From the NCBI GenBank assembly GCA_964529265.1, contig CAZGVW010000261.1, forward strand, positions 1 through 18,962: a DNA stretch of 18,962 bases, in the 5' to 3' direction. Under the pieces are notes generated by a model. The model did not search any database, was not told where the DNA came from, and worked only from the letters and a program-made list of their open reading frames with translations. The DNA comes from CAZGVW01 sp964529265. Its GTDB lineage: Bacteria > Planctomycetota > Phycisphaerae > Phycisphaerales > UBA1924. The position numbers and the translations under genes were made by a program. Positions 1 through 8,354 of the stretch are shown one piece after another; the first letter of the stretch is position 1, and each line of letters begins with the position of its first letter.

Positions 1-1
1 T

Positions 2-727
2 CTGCTGATCGACGAGGTGCTCGCGGTCGGCGACACCGCGTTTCAGAAAAAGTGCCTCGGCAAGATGGGTGACGTGGCGCGCGGCGGACGCACGGTGCTG
101 TTCGTCAGCCACGATCTCACGGCCGTGCAGGTGCTGTGCGGCCGCGCCCTGCGGCTCAAGCAGGGGCGGCTCGAGGCCATCGGACCGGTGAACGAGCAGA
201 TCGCCGCCTATCTCGCCGACACGAGGCAGGCGGGGCCGCTGGCCGTCGATCGCGCGCTGCGGTTGAGCACGGGGCTCGAGCTGCCGCGCTTCGGCTTCGC
301 GCCGAATCCCGTGGCGAGCGGCGCCCCGGCGGACTTCGAGGTCGTGATCGAGTCGCGCGAGGCGTCGCGCGTCCACGAGCTCGCCGTGCTCGTGCACGAC
401 GCGGTCGGCCGCCGCGTCGGCGTCATCGATTTCCGCCATGCGGGCGCGCCGTTCGACGTGGCCGCCGGCGGCCGCCTCGCGCTCCGCGCGCACCTGCCCT
501 CGCTGCCGCTGGTCGAAGGCGAGTACCGCATCGGCCTGTCGCTGCGCAGTCAGGACGCGCACGACATCCTGTACGACCTGGTCACGCTCGAGGTCAGCAT
601 GCCGGCGGGTCTCGAGTTCGTGCCCTATCAAGCCGCCATTCGCGGCGTCCTCGCGTTCGACTACCGCATCGAGCCGATGGAGGCCCACCCGGCGCAGGAA
701 CGATGGACCACGGCACGCGCTATCTGA
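2..727 (+). CDS. wzt: Wzt-type polysaccharide ABC exporter ATPase, 5'-truncated
   Basis: ATP-binding subunit of an ABC exporter that moves a lipid-linked glycan across the inner membrane. The frame is open from base 2, so the start, Walker A and the ABC signature lie upstream; 241 residues remain. What is left begins in Walker B plus D-loop (LLIDEVLAVGD, with D4 and E5 of the fragment). The family-typical FQKKC stretch and the H-loop VLFVSHD (His37) follow. From about residue 85 a beta-rich C-terminal region resembles Wzt_C, the domain that in some Wzt proteins recognises a modified chain end before export. Full Wzt proteins with this extension usually exceed 400 residues, so roughly 170 are missing. 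Its end overlaps the next gene by 25 bp. The ABC-exporter assignment is firm; the Wzt_C assignment rests on position and beta character. GTG 17 lies inside the ATPase core and is not the real start. Confidence 0.88.
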   Translation: MLIDEVLAVGDTAFQKKCLGKMGDVARGGRTVLFVSHDLTAVQVLCGRALRLKQGRLEAIGPVNEQIAAYLADTRQAGPLAVDRALRLSTGLELPRFGFAPNPVASGAPADFEVVIESREASRVHELAVLVHDAVGRRVGVIDFRHAGAPFDVAAGGRLALRAHLPSLPLVEGEYRIGLSLRSQDAHDILYDLVTLEVSMPAGLEFVPYQAAIRGVLAFDYRIEPMEAHPAQERWTTARAI

Positions 728-2886
728 TTCTCGGCGGCGGCGCCGTCGTCTCCGAACTGCATCTGCCGGCGTTCGCCGGTCTGGGGTGGATGGACCGCGT
801 CCGCGTCGTGGATCCGTCGCCACAGTCGGCCGAGCTGATCACGCGCGGCTATCCGCAGGCGGAATTCGTCCGGGCGGACTTTCGCGCCGCGATTGCCCAA
901 GCGCGCGAGGACGGGTTCGCCGCGGCGCTGGTCGCGCTGCCGAACGCCCTGCACGAAGAAGCCGTGGACCGCGCGCTCGATTCGCGTCTCGACGTGCTCT
1001 GCGAGAAACCGCTCGCGCTCACGCGGCAGACCTGCGCGCGCCTCGCGGCGAAAGCGTCGCGGCTCGATCGCGTGCTCGGCGTCGCCATGGTGCGCCGGTT
1101 TGCGCCTGCGGTGCGCGCGGCGCGCAAGGCGATCGCCGCCGGCTGGCTCGGCGACGTCGAGTCGGTCGACATCCGGTGGGGCGGTCCGTTCGCGTGGCCC
1201 GCGCAGTCGGGTGCGTACTTCCGCGCGGAAAACGGCGGCGTCCTGGCGAACCTCGGCGTCCACTCGCTCGACATGGCCGACTTCCTGTTCGGGCCGCTCG
1301 AGCCGGTCTCGTACGTCGATGACTGGGGCGGCGGCGCGGAAGCCAACGCCACGTACACGCTGCGCATCGGGTCGGGCGCGCCCGTCACGATCGCGCTCTC
1401 GTACACGACCGAGTTGTCGAATCTCGTCACCATCCGCGGCAGCCGCGGCGAGCTGCAGTTCGATCACGAAGCCACGACGGCGCGGTTCCGGGGACCCGCG
1501 TCCGGGATCGACGCGTCCATCACGCTTTCGCGTCCCTTCGAGCATGGCGACTGGCCGCCCGCGCTGCCGTCCTGGTTCTTCGAGCAGCTCTCCGTGTTCG
1601 ACCGCGCCATTCGCCTGCGCGGTCGTCCAGACGCGACCGGCGACGATGCCGTCCGGATTGCGAGTCTGATCGACTGGGCCTACGCGCACCACCGCACGCC
1701 CATCGCCAGCCCAAGCGCGGTGCGGACGAATCCCGAGCTGTTGTCGACCGGCCGCATCGTGGTCACGGGCGGCACGGGCTTCGTGGGCGGACACCTCATC
1801 GAGCGGCTCGTCGCGGATGGCCACGACGACGTGATCCTGCCGGTGCGCTCGTATCGCAGCGGCGCGAATGCGGGCCGCTTCCGCGTGGAGATGCTGCAGG
1901 CGGACCTGCTCGATCGTGCCCGCGTGCACAAGGCGCTGCACGGCGCGCGGTACGTGTTCCATCTCGCGTATGGACGCGATGGCCAGGACGCCGGGCGCGT
2001 CACCGTCGAGGGGACGAAGCACGTCGTGGACGCGGCGATTGCCGCCGGGGCGGAGGCGGTCGTGGTCGTCTCGACGACCGCGCTCTTCGGCGATCCGGGG
2101 GGCGAGGTGGACGAAACCGCGCCGTACGCGCCGGGCAACGAGTACGAGCGGCTGAAGGCTCAGGCGGAGCAGTGGACGCTCGCGCGTGCGTCCTCGAGCG
2201 GACGCACCCGCATCGCCGTCGTCAACGCCGCGTGCGTGTACGGCCCTCACGGCCGCATGTTCACGGAGCTGCCGGCGCGATTCCTCCTTGGCGGCACGTT
2301 CTGCTGGATCGACGACGGACGCGGTCTCGTCAACTACGTGTACGTCCGGAACCTGGTGGACGCGCTGATCCGCGCCGCGGCCTCCTGCGAGGCGCACGGC
2401 CTGCGCTTCATCGCCTGCGATGGGTCGACGACGTGGCGTGACTTCTTCACGCGCCTGTTCGGGGCCGCGGTGGAGGGGCTGCCGTCGTCTACGCGAGCCG
2501 AACTGGAGCGGCTCGCGAGCGAGCGCACGCCGCGTCTGCGCGACCTGGGGCGCGCGATGGTCGGCAGCCCCGAAGTGTGGCGCGTCATCGGCAGCAACCC
2601 GCAGCTGTCCCGCATCAAGTCCCTCGCGCGGACGGCGCTGCCAGCCCTCTCGAGCCGCGTCCGGACGACGCGTGACGCCTCGAGCGTCGCGGCGCCCAAC
2701 GACGGACGCCCGCTGCCGCCAGTCTGGCTCGCGGACCTGTATGGTCCGGCGACGACGCGGCTCTCGTCCGGGAAAGCTCGCCGGGTGCTGGGCTGGCAAT
2801 CCGCCGTGGATCTCGACGCAGGCATGGCGCAGAGTCGTGAATGGCTCCAGCAAATCGGCTTGCTGCCGGACGGGTTGCAGCCGTGA
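703..2886 (+). CDS. Fusion protein: Gfo/Idh/MocA oxidoreductase plus NAD-dependent epimerase/dehydratase
   Basis: A 727-residue protein joining two nucleotide-dependent sugar enzymes. Residues 1 to about 335 are Gfo/Idh/MocA-like: an N-terminal Rossmann glycine stretch (LILGGGAVVSE), the EKP motif at 101-103 with Lys102 as the usual catalytic lysine, and NLGVHSLD with His187. Residues about 350-727 form an extended SDR: TGGTGFVG at 355-362, a Ser/Thr cluster at 457-459 and YxxxK with Tyr481 and Lys485. Both domains look catalytically complete. The second ends in a longer than usual tail. ATG 703 was chosen because the Rossmann strand starts directly after it and AGGAA lies just upstream, although the spacing is short. 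The open frame continues far upstream of 703, but that part is only out-of-frame Wzt sequence. The likely role is making or modifying an NDP-sugar for this glycan, for example by oxidation then epimerisation or reduction; the substrate is unknown. A 4-bp overlap couples it to the next gene. Confidence 0.87.
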   Translation: MDHGTRYLILGGGAVVSELHLPAFAGLGWMDRVRVVDPSPQSAELITRGYPQAEFVRADFRAAIAQAREDGFAAALVALPNALHEEAVDRALDSRLDVLCEKPLALTRQTCARLAAKASRLDRVLGVAMVRRFAPAVRAARKAIAAGWLGDVESVDIRWGGPFAWPAQSGAYFRAENGGVLANLGVHSLDMADFLFGPLEPVSYVDDWGGGAEANATYTLRIGSGAPVTIALSYTTELSNLVTIRGSRGELQFDHEATTARFRGPASGIDASITLSRPFEHGDWPPALPSWFFEQLSVFDRAIRLRGRPDATGDDAVRIASLIDWAYAHHRTPIASPSAVRTNPELLSTGRIVVTGGTGFVGGHLIERLVADGHDDVILPVRSYRSGANAGRFRVEMLQADLLDRARVHKALHGARYVFHLAYGRDGQDAGRVTVEGTKHVVDAAIAAGAEAVVVVSTTALFGDPGGEVDETAPYAPGNEYERLKAQAEQWTLARASSSGRTRIAVVNAACVYGPHGRMFTELPARFLLGGTFCWIDDGRGLVNYVYVRNLVDALIRAAASCEAHGLRFIACDGSTTWRDFFTRLFGAAVEGLPSSTRAELERLASERTPRLRDLGRAMVGSPEVWRVIGSNPQLSRIKSLARTALPALSSRVRTTRDASSVAAPNDGRPLPPVWLADLYGPATTRLSSGKARRVLGWQSAVDLDAGMAQSREWLQQIGLLPDGLQP

Positions 2887-3683
2887 ATCCGAAGGTCTGG
2901 CGTGGCGAGCTGCTGCGCTGGTATCTGCGGCGCGCGCGGCATCCGTTCAAACACTATGTCGTCGGGCACTACTGGGCCTGGTTCACGAAGCCGCGCGTCT
3001 GGATCGCGTACGACGCCGGCCTGATCAGCGTCTCGCTCGGCGATCACGTGCAGCAGCAGATCTTCTTCAACGACTACTACGAGCGTCCGTTGATCGAGTG
3101 GCTGCAGACGCATCTGCGCGCGTCGGATGTGCTCTGGGACGTGGGCGCCAACATCGGCGCCGTGACGCTGGTCGCCGCCCGGCTGTGCGCGCAGGTCGTC
3201 GCGTTCGAGCCAGACCCGCGGGCGCTCGAGTTGCTGCAGCGGCATGTTCGTGAGAACGGACTGCCAAACGTCACCATCGTGCCGCACGGGCTGGCGGACA
3301 CCACGGGAACCGCGACACTGCACCGGGGGCCCTCGAACAATCTGGGGATGAGCTCGATTCTGTCCCGATCCAATGGCGGCTCCACATCGACGACCGTGCC
3401 GGTCATGCGCGCCGACGACTTCGCGCGGGAGCACCCGGACCTCGAGCCGACGGTGCTGAAGATCGACGTGGAAGGGGCCGAACCGCTGGTGCTCAGCGGC
3501 GCGCAGGACCTGCTGGCCTCGGGCCGGCTGCGTGCGATCGTCTTCGAGGATCGCGTGCAGCAGGGCCGGCCCGCGAGTCCCGGCATCCTGGAACATCTGC
3601 CCGCGTCTTTTCGGATCGACGAGCTCGGCGTCTCGGCCCCCGGCGTGGGCGACGGGCTCAGCAACTTCCTCGCGACCCGCTGA
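2883..3683 (+). CDS. FkbM-family SAM-dependent methyltransferase (first copy)
   Basis: Predicted O-methyltransferase of 266 residues that would transfer a methyl group from S-adenosylmethionine to a hydroxyl, most likely on a sugar of this glycan. The FkbM core is clear. DVGANIG at 86-92 is the SAM-binding glycine loop, FEPDP with Glu109 sits at the end of strand 2, and KIDVEGAE at 193-200 is the family hallmark. About 80 residues precede the SAM domain and contain an aromatic and basic stretch, not a signal peptide. GTG 2883 is chosen because it forms a GTGA overlap with the stop of the preceding gene. A longer reading from 2841 would overlap that gene by 46 bp and start with sequence unlike the family. 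In ABC-exported O-antigens, terminal methylation can be the mark read by Wzt_C; whether that applies here is inference. Confidence 0.88.
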   Translation: MNPKVWRGELLRWYLRRARHPFKHYVVGHYWAWFTKPRVWIAYDAGLISVSLGDHVQQQIFFNDYYERPLIEWLQTHLRASDVLWDVGANIGAVTLVAARLCAQVVAFEPDPRALELLQRHVRENGLPNVTIVPHGLADTTGTATLHRGPSNNLGMSSILSRSNGGSTSTTVPVMRADDFAREHPDLEPTVLKIDVEGAEPLVLSGAQDLLASGRLRAIVFEDRVQQGRPASPGILEHLPASFRIDELGVSAPGVGDGLSNFLATR

Positions 3684-3705
3684 CCGTTCCGCGTTCAAAT
3701 CGTTC

Positions 3706-4698
3706 ATGCCCCTCCCACGCGTCACCGTCGTGATCGCCGCGCGCAACGCGGCGCCGTTCATCGGCGACGCGCTGCGATCGGTCTGTCACCAGACGTACCC
3801 GCCGGATCACATCGACATCATCGTCATCGACGATGGATCGAAGGACGACACGGCAGCGGTGGCGCGGGCGGTGATCGAACGCGAGCGGCGGTCGCTGCTC
3901 GTGCTGCAGCTGCCGCGGTCGGTCGGCCCCAGCGCCGCCCGCAATCGCGGCTGGCAGGCGGCGCGGGGCGACTGGATCCAGTTCCTCGACGCCGACGACG
4001 TCATCTCCGAGCGGAAGATCGAGAACCAGGCGCGCGCGGCGGCGGGCACGCGTCTGGAGACCGCGTTCGTGTACTCGCGCTGGGCGCGGATCGCGCATGT
4101 CGGCGCGCCGGTGGCGCCCGAGGACATCTTCGATCCGGATCTGGGCGCCGATCCGGCGTGCGCGACCCTGCGGGCCGAGAACTTCCTCCCGTTCGGCGCG
4201 CAGCTCGTCCGCCGCAGCTGGCTTGCCGCGGTGAACGGATTCAACGAAGAGTACCGGCTCGTGGAAGACGTCGACCTCCAGCTGCGGATCTTGCTCGGCG
4301 GGGGCCGAGGTCTGCGCGTGCCGGCATCCCGGCCCCTGTTCTGGTATCGCAAGCGCCCGGGATCGTTGTCGCAGGAGAACGACGCGGCCTTCGTGCACGC
4401 CTGCGTGCGCAACACCGACATGGTCGCGGCGCACTGGGACGCGCGCCACCTCTTCGACGATGACCGCAGGCAGGCGGTGGTGGAAGCGTACCACTGGGCG
4501 GCGCGGTTCTTCGCCGAGCACGATTCAGAGGCCTTCCGCGGCACCATCGAAAAGATCCAGGTCGTGATCCCGTCGTGGGAGCCGCCGGCGCCGCTGAGCC
4601 TGAAGCATCTGTCCCGCCTCGTTGGCTACGAGGCCGCCGAGCGGATCGCGGTGCAGTACCGGCGGTTGATGCGCTTCGGAAAGACGGCAGGTCTGTGA
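3706..4698 (+). CDS. Family 2 glycosyltransferase
   Basis: Inverting GT-A glycosyltransferase of 330 residues, expected to add one sugar from a nucleotide donor at the cytoplasmic face of the inner membrane. The N-terminal strand VTVVIAARNAAPFI starts at about residue 6. IDDGS (Asp42, Asp43) binds the nucleotide, and the metal-binding DxD-type motif is DADD at 95-98. A later VEDVD (Glu187, Asp188) is the usual place of the catalytic base. About 80 residues after the GT-A fold are of unclear role. ATG 3706 sits 22 bp after the preceding stop, the longest gap in the window, and no convincing Shine-Dalgarno sequence is seen. The frame stays open upstream into the methyltransferase gene, but translation there is low-complexity and unlike any GT2. 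The sugar and linkage cannot be predicted. Confidence 0.9.
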   Translation: MPLPRVTVVIAARNAAPFIGDALRSVCHQTYPPDHIDIIVIDDGSKDDTAAVARAVIERERRSLLVLQLPRSVGPSAARNRGWQAARGDWIQFLDADDVISERKIENQARAAAGTRLETAFVYSRWARIAHVGAPVAPEDIFDPDLGADPACATLRAENFLPFGAQLVRRSWLAAVNGFNEEYRLVEDVDLQLRILLGGGRGLRVPASRPLFWYRKRPGSLSQENDAAFVHACVRNTDMVAAHWDARHLFDDDRRQAVVEAYHWAARFFAEHDSEAFRGTIEKIQVVIPSWEPPAPLSLKHLSRLVGYEAAERIAVQYRRLMRFGKTAGL

Positions 4699-6047
4699 AG
4701 GTCCTTCATGTCGTGTATTCCTTCATGCCGGACGCGCCCGGCGGGACCGAGCTGTACGTGGACGCGCTGTGCCGCGCGCTGCAGCGGCGCGGCGTGGCGA
4801 ACGTCGTGACGGCGCCGGCGGCCGCCGATGGGTCGTACGAATGGACGGGCATCCCGGTCCGGCGCTTTGCGATTGACCGCACGCCACCGACGGTCACCCG
4901 CGTCTACGGCGCCGATGCCCGGGCCGCGAGGCAGTTCGCGCGGATCCTGGCGGCCGAGCGGCCCGACGTCGTGCATCAGCATGCGCTCACGGCAGCCTGT
5001 TCGCACGAGATCCTCCGCGAAGCGCACCGCGCCGGCGTGCCCGTGGCGTTCACCTACCACACGCCAACGGTCTCGTGCACGCGCGGCACACTGTTGCACG
5101 ACGGCCGCGAGCGCTGCGATGGACACCTCGACGTGCCGCGGTGCAGCGCCTGCACGCTGCAGGGGCTCGGCGTCGGGCAGACGATCGTCACGGCGCTCGA
5201 GTGGATGCCCGATGCCGCCGGCCGGGTCGTCGAGCGGCTGCAGCTCGAAGGCGGCGTCTGGACGGCGGTTCGCATGCGCGAGCTGATCGAGCGTCGGCAT
5301 GGCCTCACACGAGCGGTGCTCGACGAAGCCGACAGGCTCGTGTCGCTCGCGCCGTGGGTCACCGAGCTGTTGCGCGCCAACGGTGTGCCGCCAGAGCGGA
5401 TCGTCGAGTCGGCGCACGGCATCACCGTCGCACGCGCCACGCCGCGCCGAGGCAGGGCAGAGGGCCCGCTTCGCGTCGCGCATCTCGGGCGCCTCGATCC
5501 GGTCAAGGGCACCCGCGTGCTCATCGAAGCCATGCGCGCGGCCGCCCACGCGCCGATCGCGCTCGACGTGTTCGGACTGGTCCAGCACGATGGCGATCGA
5601 CGGCGGCTCGAGCAGTTCCAGTCGCTCGCGGGCGCCGATCGGCGCATCCGCTTCTATTCGCCGCTCGCGCCGGCCGATGTCGTGCCGCGCCTCGCGGAGT
5701 ACGACCTGCTCGCCGTGCCGTCGCAGTGGCTCGAGACCGGACCGCTCGTCGTGCTCGAGGCCTTTGCCGCGGGCACCCCTGTGCTCGGATCGAATCTTGG
5801 CGGCATCGCCGACAAGGTGCGCCACGGCGTCGATGGCCTGCTCGTCGCGCCGCATGACGATCTGACGGCGTGGGTTGCGGCGCTGCGATCGTGCGCCTCC
5901 GATCCGGAGCGGGTCGCGCGCCTTCGCGCGAACGTGCGGCCGCCGCGATCGATGGAGAACGTGGCGGACGACATGCACCGGCTGTACGCGTCGCTCGCCT
6001 CAGCTCGCGAGCGGCAACCGCACGCGGCGCAGGTGACGGCGCGATGA
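4695..6047 (+). CDS. Family 4 glycosyltransferase with a cysteine cluster
   Basis: Retaining GT-B glycosyltransferase of 450 residues. GTG 4695 overlaps the preceding stop as GTGA and gives the typical opening MKVLHVVYSFMP followed by GGTE, the loop expected after the first strand. The C-terminal donor domain has HLGRLDPVKGTRVLIEA and the EX7E motif with Glu347 and Glu355. The N-terminal acceptor domain carries four cysteines, Cys128, Cys141, Cys150 and Cys153, the last two as CxxC. This pattern looks like a small metal site or disulfide-bonded lid. Such cysteines occur in a subset of GT4 enzymes in exopolysaccharide clusters, as far as I recall. It ends in an ATGA overlap with the next gene. 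The role in chain assembly is inferred from family and context; donor and acceptor are unknown. Confidence 0.9.
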   Translation: MKVLHVVYSFMPDAPGGTELYVDALCRALQRRGVANVVTAPAAADGSYEWTGIPVRRFAIDRTPPTVTRVYGADARAARQFARILAAERPDVVHQHALTAACSHEILREAHRAGVPVAFTYHTPTVSCTRGTLLHDGRERCDGHLDVPRCSACTLQGLGVGQTIVTALEWMPDAAGRVVERLQLEGGVWTAVRMRELIERRHGLTRAVLDEADRLVSLAPWVTELLRANGVPPERIVESAHGITVARATPRRGRAEGPLRVAHLGRLDPVKGTRVLIEAMRAAAHAPIALDVFGLVQHDGDRRRLEQFQSLAGADRRIRFYSPLAPADVVPRLAEYDLLAVPSQWLETGPLVVLEAFAAGTPVLGSNLGGIADKVRHGVDGLLVAPHDDLTAWVAALRSCASDPERVARLRANVRPPRSMENVADDMHRLYASLASARERQPHAAQVTAR

Positions 6048-7249
6048 GCGCGGCCGCATTCGTCGGGGAACGGTCGCGCCGGCCGGCCCGGGTGCTGTAC
6101 GTGCAGTACACGAACCCGGGCGCGTACCCGCCGGTCGATCACTCCGCTGAGCTGCTCGCGGAGGCCGGCTTCGAGGTGCTGGTGCTCGGAACGCGGCGCG
6201 CGGATGACCCGCTGGAGCTGTCGAGTCATCCGCGCGTGCGCGTCGCAACACTGCCGCATGAGCCGCCGGGATGGCGTCAGAAGCTGCACTACGCGCGGTT
6301 TGCGGCGTGGGCGCTGCTGTGGACCCTCCGGTGGCGGCCGCAGTGGGTGTATGCGTCCGATCCGCCATCGTGCCCGGTCGCGCTGCTGGCGGGGGGGCTG
6401 CCGGGCGTGCGCGTGCTGTATCACGAGCACGACTCGCCGGCGGTCAGCGACGCCGGACGCGTGATCGCGCGTACGGTGCCCGACAAGGTCATCATGCGCG
6501 CCAGGCAGGCGCTGGCACGCCGCTGTGAGCTGGTGGTTCTGCCCAACGAGGCGCGCGCGGCGACGTATGCGCGAACCACGGGCCGCGATCGCGTCCTCAC
6601 CGTCTGGAATACGCCGCTGCGGCGCGAAGTCGCTGCGGCGGCGCGTCCGGACACGTCGAGCTCGCGGTTGCGGGTTCTTTACCACGGATCGATTGTGCCG
6701 GCCCGGCTTCCGCTCGCCGTAATCGATGCGATCGCGACGCTGCCGGCCGGGGTCACGCTCGACATCGCCGGCTACGAGACGATCGGCCATCCCGGATACA
6801 CCGACGCACTCCTGGCACGCGCGCGACAGTTCGGGATCGCCGAACGCGTCCGCCTGCACGGCGCTCTGCGGCGCGGCGACCTCATGCGGCTGTGCGCGAC
6901 GTGCGACGTCGGTCTGGCGCTCCTGCCGGCCGACTCGGCGGATGTCAACGAGCGCGCGATGGTCGGCGCGTCGAACAAGCCGTTCGATTACATGGCCAGT
7001 GGGCTCGCGCTGCTGGTGCCGGCGCTGCCTGAATGGCTGGGGACGTACGTCGAGCCCGGGTTCGGTCTGGCGTGCGATCCCGCGTCCGCCGGCAGCCTCG
7101 CGGCTGCGCTCCGCTGGTGCCTGGAGCATTCGGCCGAGCGGCTCGCGATGGGCGTCCGCGGCCGGCAGAAGATCCTCGGCGAGTGGAATTACGAGCGCTG
7201 TTTCGCGCCCGTGCTCGATCAGGTGCGCACGCCCGCCTATGCCGGCTGA
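6044..7249 (+). CDS. GT4-like glycosyltransferase
   Basis: Predicted GT-B glycosyltransferase of 401 residues. After about 15 variable residues it has a first Rossmann strand RVLYVQYTNPGAYPP. A YHEHDSP stretch at about 125-131 fits an active-site region of the N-terminal domain. The C-terminal domain starts near residue 207 (LRVLYHGSI) and includes SNKPFDYMASGLALLVPA, the counterpart of the donor-phosphate-binding helix. The canonical EX7E pair is not obvious here, so assignment to GT4 rather than another GT-B family is less certain. ATG 6044 forms an ATGA overlap with the previous stop. The end overlaps the following GT2 gene by 11 bp, in keeping with translational coupling. Substrate unknown. 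Confidence 0.85.
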   Translation: MSAAAFVGERSRRPARVLYVQYTNPGAYPPVDHSAELLAEAGFEVLVLGTRRADDPLELSSHPRVRVATLPHEPPGWRQKLHYARFAAWALLWTLRWRPQWVYASDPPSCPVALLAGGLPGVRVLYHEHDSPAVSDAGRVIARTVPDKVIMRARQALARRCELVVLPNEARAATYARTTGRDRVLTVWNTPLRREVAAAARPDTSSSRLRVLYHGSIVPARLPLAVIDAIATLPAGVTLDIAGYETIGHPGYTDALLARARQFGIAERVRLHGALRRGDLMRLCATCDVGLALLPADSADVNERAMVGASNKPFDYMASGLALLVPALPEWLGTYVEPGFGLACDPASAGSLAAALRWCLEHSAERLAMGVRGRQKILGEWNYERCFAPVLDQVRTPAYAG

Positions 7250-8354
7250 GGCGGCCTCCCGGGACAGGATCGTCGAGCGCCGGCTCGTCGCGCGGCCGTA
7301 TTTCTCGATCTGCATTCCGCAGCACAACCGCACGTCGTTCCTGATCGAGGTCTGCCGATCGCTCGACCGCCAGCGCTTTCGCAGCTTCGAAGTCTGCATC
7401 TCGGACGACGCGTCGACGGACGGGCGTGACGGCGAATTGCTCCAGCACCTCGAGTCGTCCGGGCTGTCGTTCGTGTACCGGCGTCTCACGACGAACCGGC
7501 GGTACGACGGCAACCTGCGCGCGGCCATGGAACTCGCCGGCGGGGAGTTCTGCTTCCTGCTCGGCAATGACGACGCCCTCGCGGCGCCGGACACGCTGGA
7601 GCGGCTGCACGCGATCATGACGGGTCACGCGACGCCTGACGTCGTGTTCACGAACTTCGCGGATTTCACGACGGAGCGTGTCACGCAGCGCGCGCCTCGC
7701 ACGGCCCTCATCGGCGCCGGCCCGGCCGTGGCCGCCCGCTGTTATCGCCAGTTCAGCTTCGTGAGCGGTGTCGTGCTGCGCCGCGAGCCGGCGCAGGCGG
7801 CGGCCGTCACGCGCTGGGACGGCAGCGAGATGTACCAGATGTACATCGGCTGCCGGTTGATCGCCGCGGGCGGTGCGCTGCTCGAAACGGACCTCGTCAC
7901 GGTGCGGAAAGACGTGCAGATTCCCGGAGAAGCCGTCGACAGCTACGCGACGCGCGCGCCCGTGCGCGGGCGCGGCATCCCGCCGCGCCGCATTCCGCTC
8001 GCGTCGGTGGCCGGACTCGTGATTGACGCGCTGGCTCCGCATCTCGGGCAGGGGCGCCTGCGGGCGATGGCGTCGGTGCTCATCCAGTACTTCGGCTTCC
8101 TCTATCCGTTCTGGCTGCTCGAGTACCGGCGCGTGCAGTCGTGGCATTTCGCGGCCGGCGTCGCGCGCGCGATGCGGCCCAGGCAGACGCTCGCCGGCTG
8201 CGCGCTCCCGGCGATCGAGCGCGTGCTCGCCTCGACGACCTACGCGGCCGCGACGCTCATCGGTCTCGGCGCCCCGCTCGGGCTGCTCACCGCGATCCAT
8301 CGGCCCGCGCGGCTGGTCGCGCGGAAGGTGGGGGAGTGGGCGGCGGCGTGCTGA
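7239..8354 (+). CDS. Family 2 glycosyltransferase with hydrophobic C-terminal region
   Basis: GT-A glycosyltransferase of 371 residues. The fold begins near residue 21 with YFSICIPQHNRTSFL. SDDAS (Asp56, Asp57) is the nucleotide-binding site, and the metal-binding motif appears as LGNDDA with Gly109, Asn110, Asp111 and Asp112. GNDD-type motifs are known in GT2 members that act on deoxysugars such as abequose, so a deoxysugar donor is possible but unproven. After about residue 250 the protein has hydrophobic stretches (around IPLASVAGLVIDAL, VLIQYFGFLYPFWLLEY and ATLIGLGAPLGLLTA). These suggest membrane attachment or embedding, unlike the other GT2 proteins here. ATG 7239 overlaps the previous gene by 11 bp. 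It is the closest start before the fold, and no strong Shine-Dalgarno sequence is visible. Confidence 0.88.
   Translation: MPAEAASRDRIVERRLVARPYFSICIPQHNRTSFLIEVCRSLDRQRFRSFEVCISDDASTDGRDGELLQHLESSGLSFVYRRLTTNRRYDGNLRAAMELAGGEFCFLLGNDDALAAPDTLERLHAIMTGHATPDVVFTNFADFTTERVTQRAPRTALIGAGPAVAARCYRQFSFVSGVVLRREPAQAAAVTRWDGSEMYQMYIGCRLIAAGGALLETDLVTVRKDVQIPGEAVDSYATRAPVRGRGIPPRRIPLASVAGLVIDALAPHLGQGRLRAMASVLIQYFGFLYPFWLLEYRRVQSWHFAAGVARAMRPRQTLAGCALPAIERVLASTTYAAATLIGLGAPLGLLTAIHRPARLVARKVGEWAAAC

Noticed and set aside
136..702. N-terminal extension of the oxidoreductase-epimerase fusion
   Set aside because: The frame is open but the translation is an Arg/Ala/Gly-rich out-of-frame reading of Wzt. 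The Rossmann strand begins right after ATG 703.
661..2853. Long open frame of 730 codons on the - strand
   Set aside because: It lies opposite the fusion enzyme, whose motifs are clear. The translation is Arg/Ala/His-rich low-complexity sequence typical of antisense frames in GC-rich DNA.
5654..7618. Open frame of 654 codons on the - strand
   Set aside because: It crosses three well-supported + strand genes and shows no recognisable motif; it is an antisense shadow.
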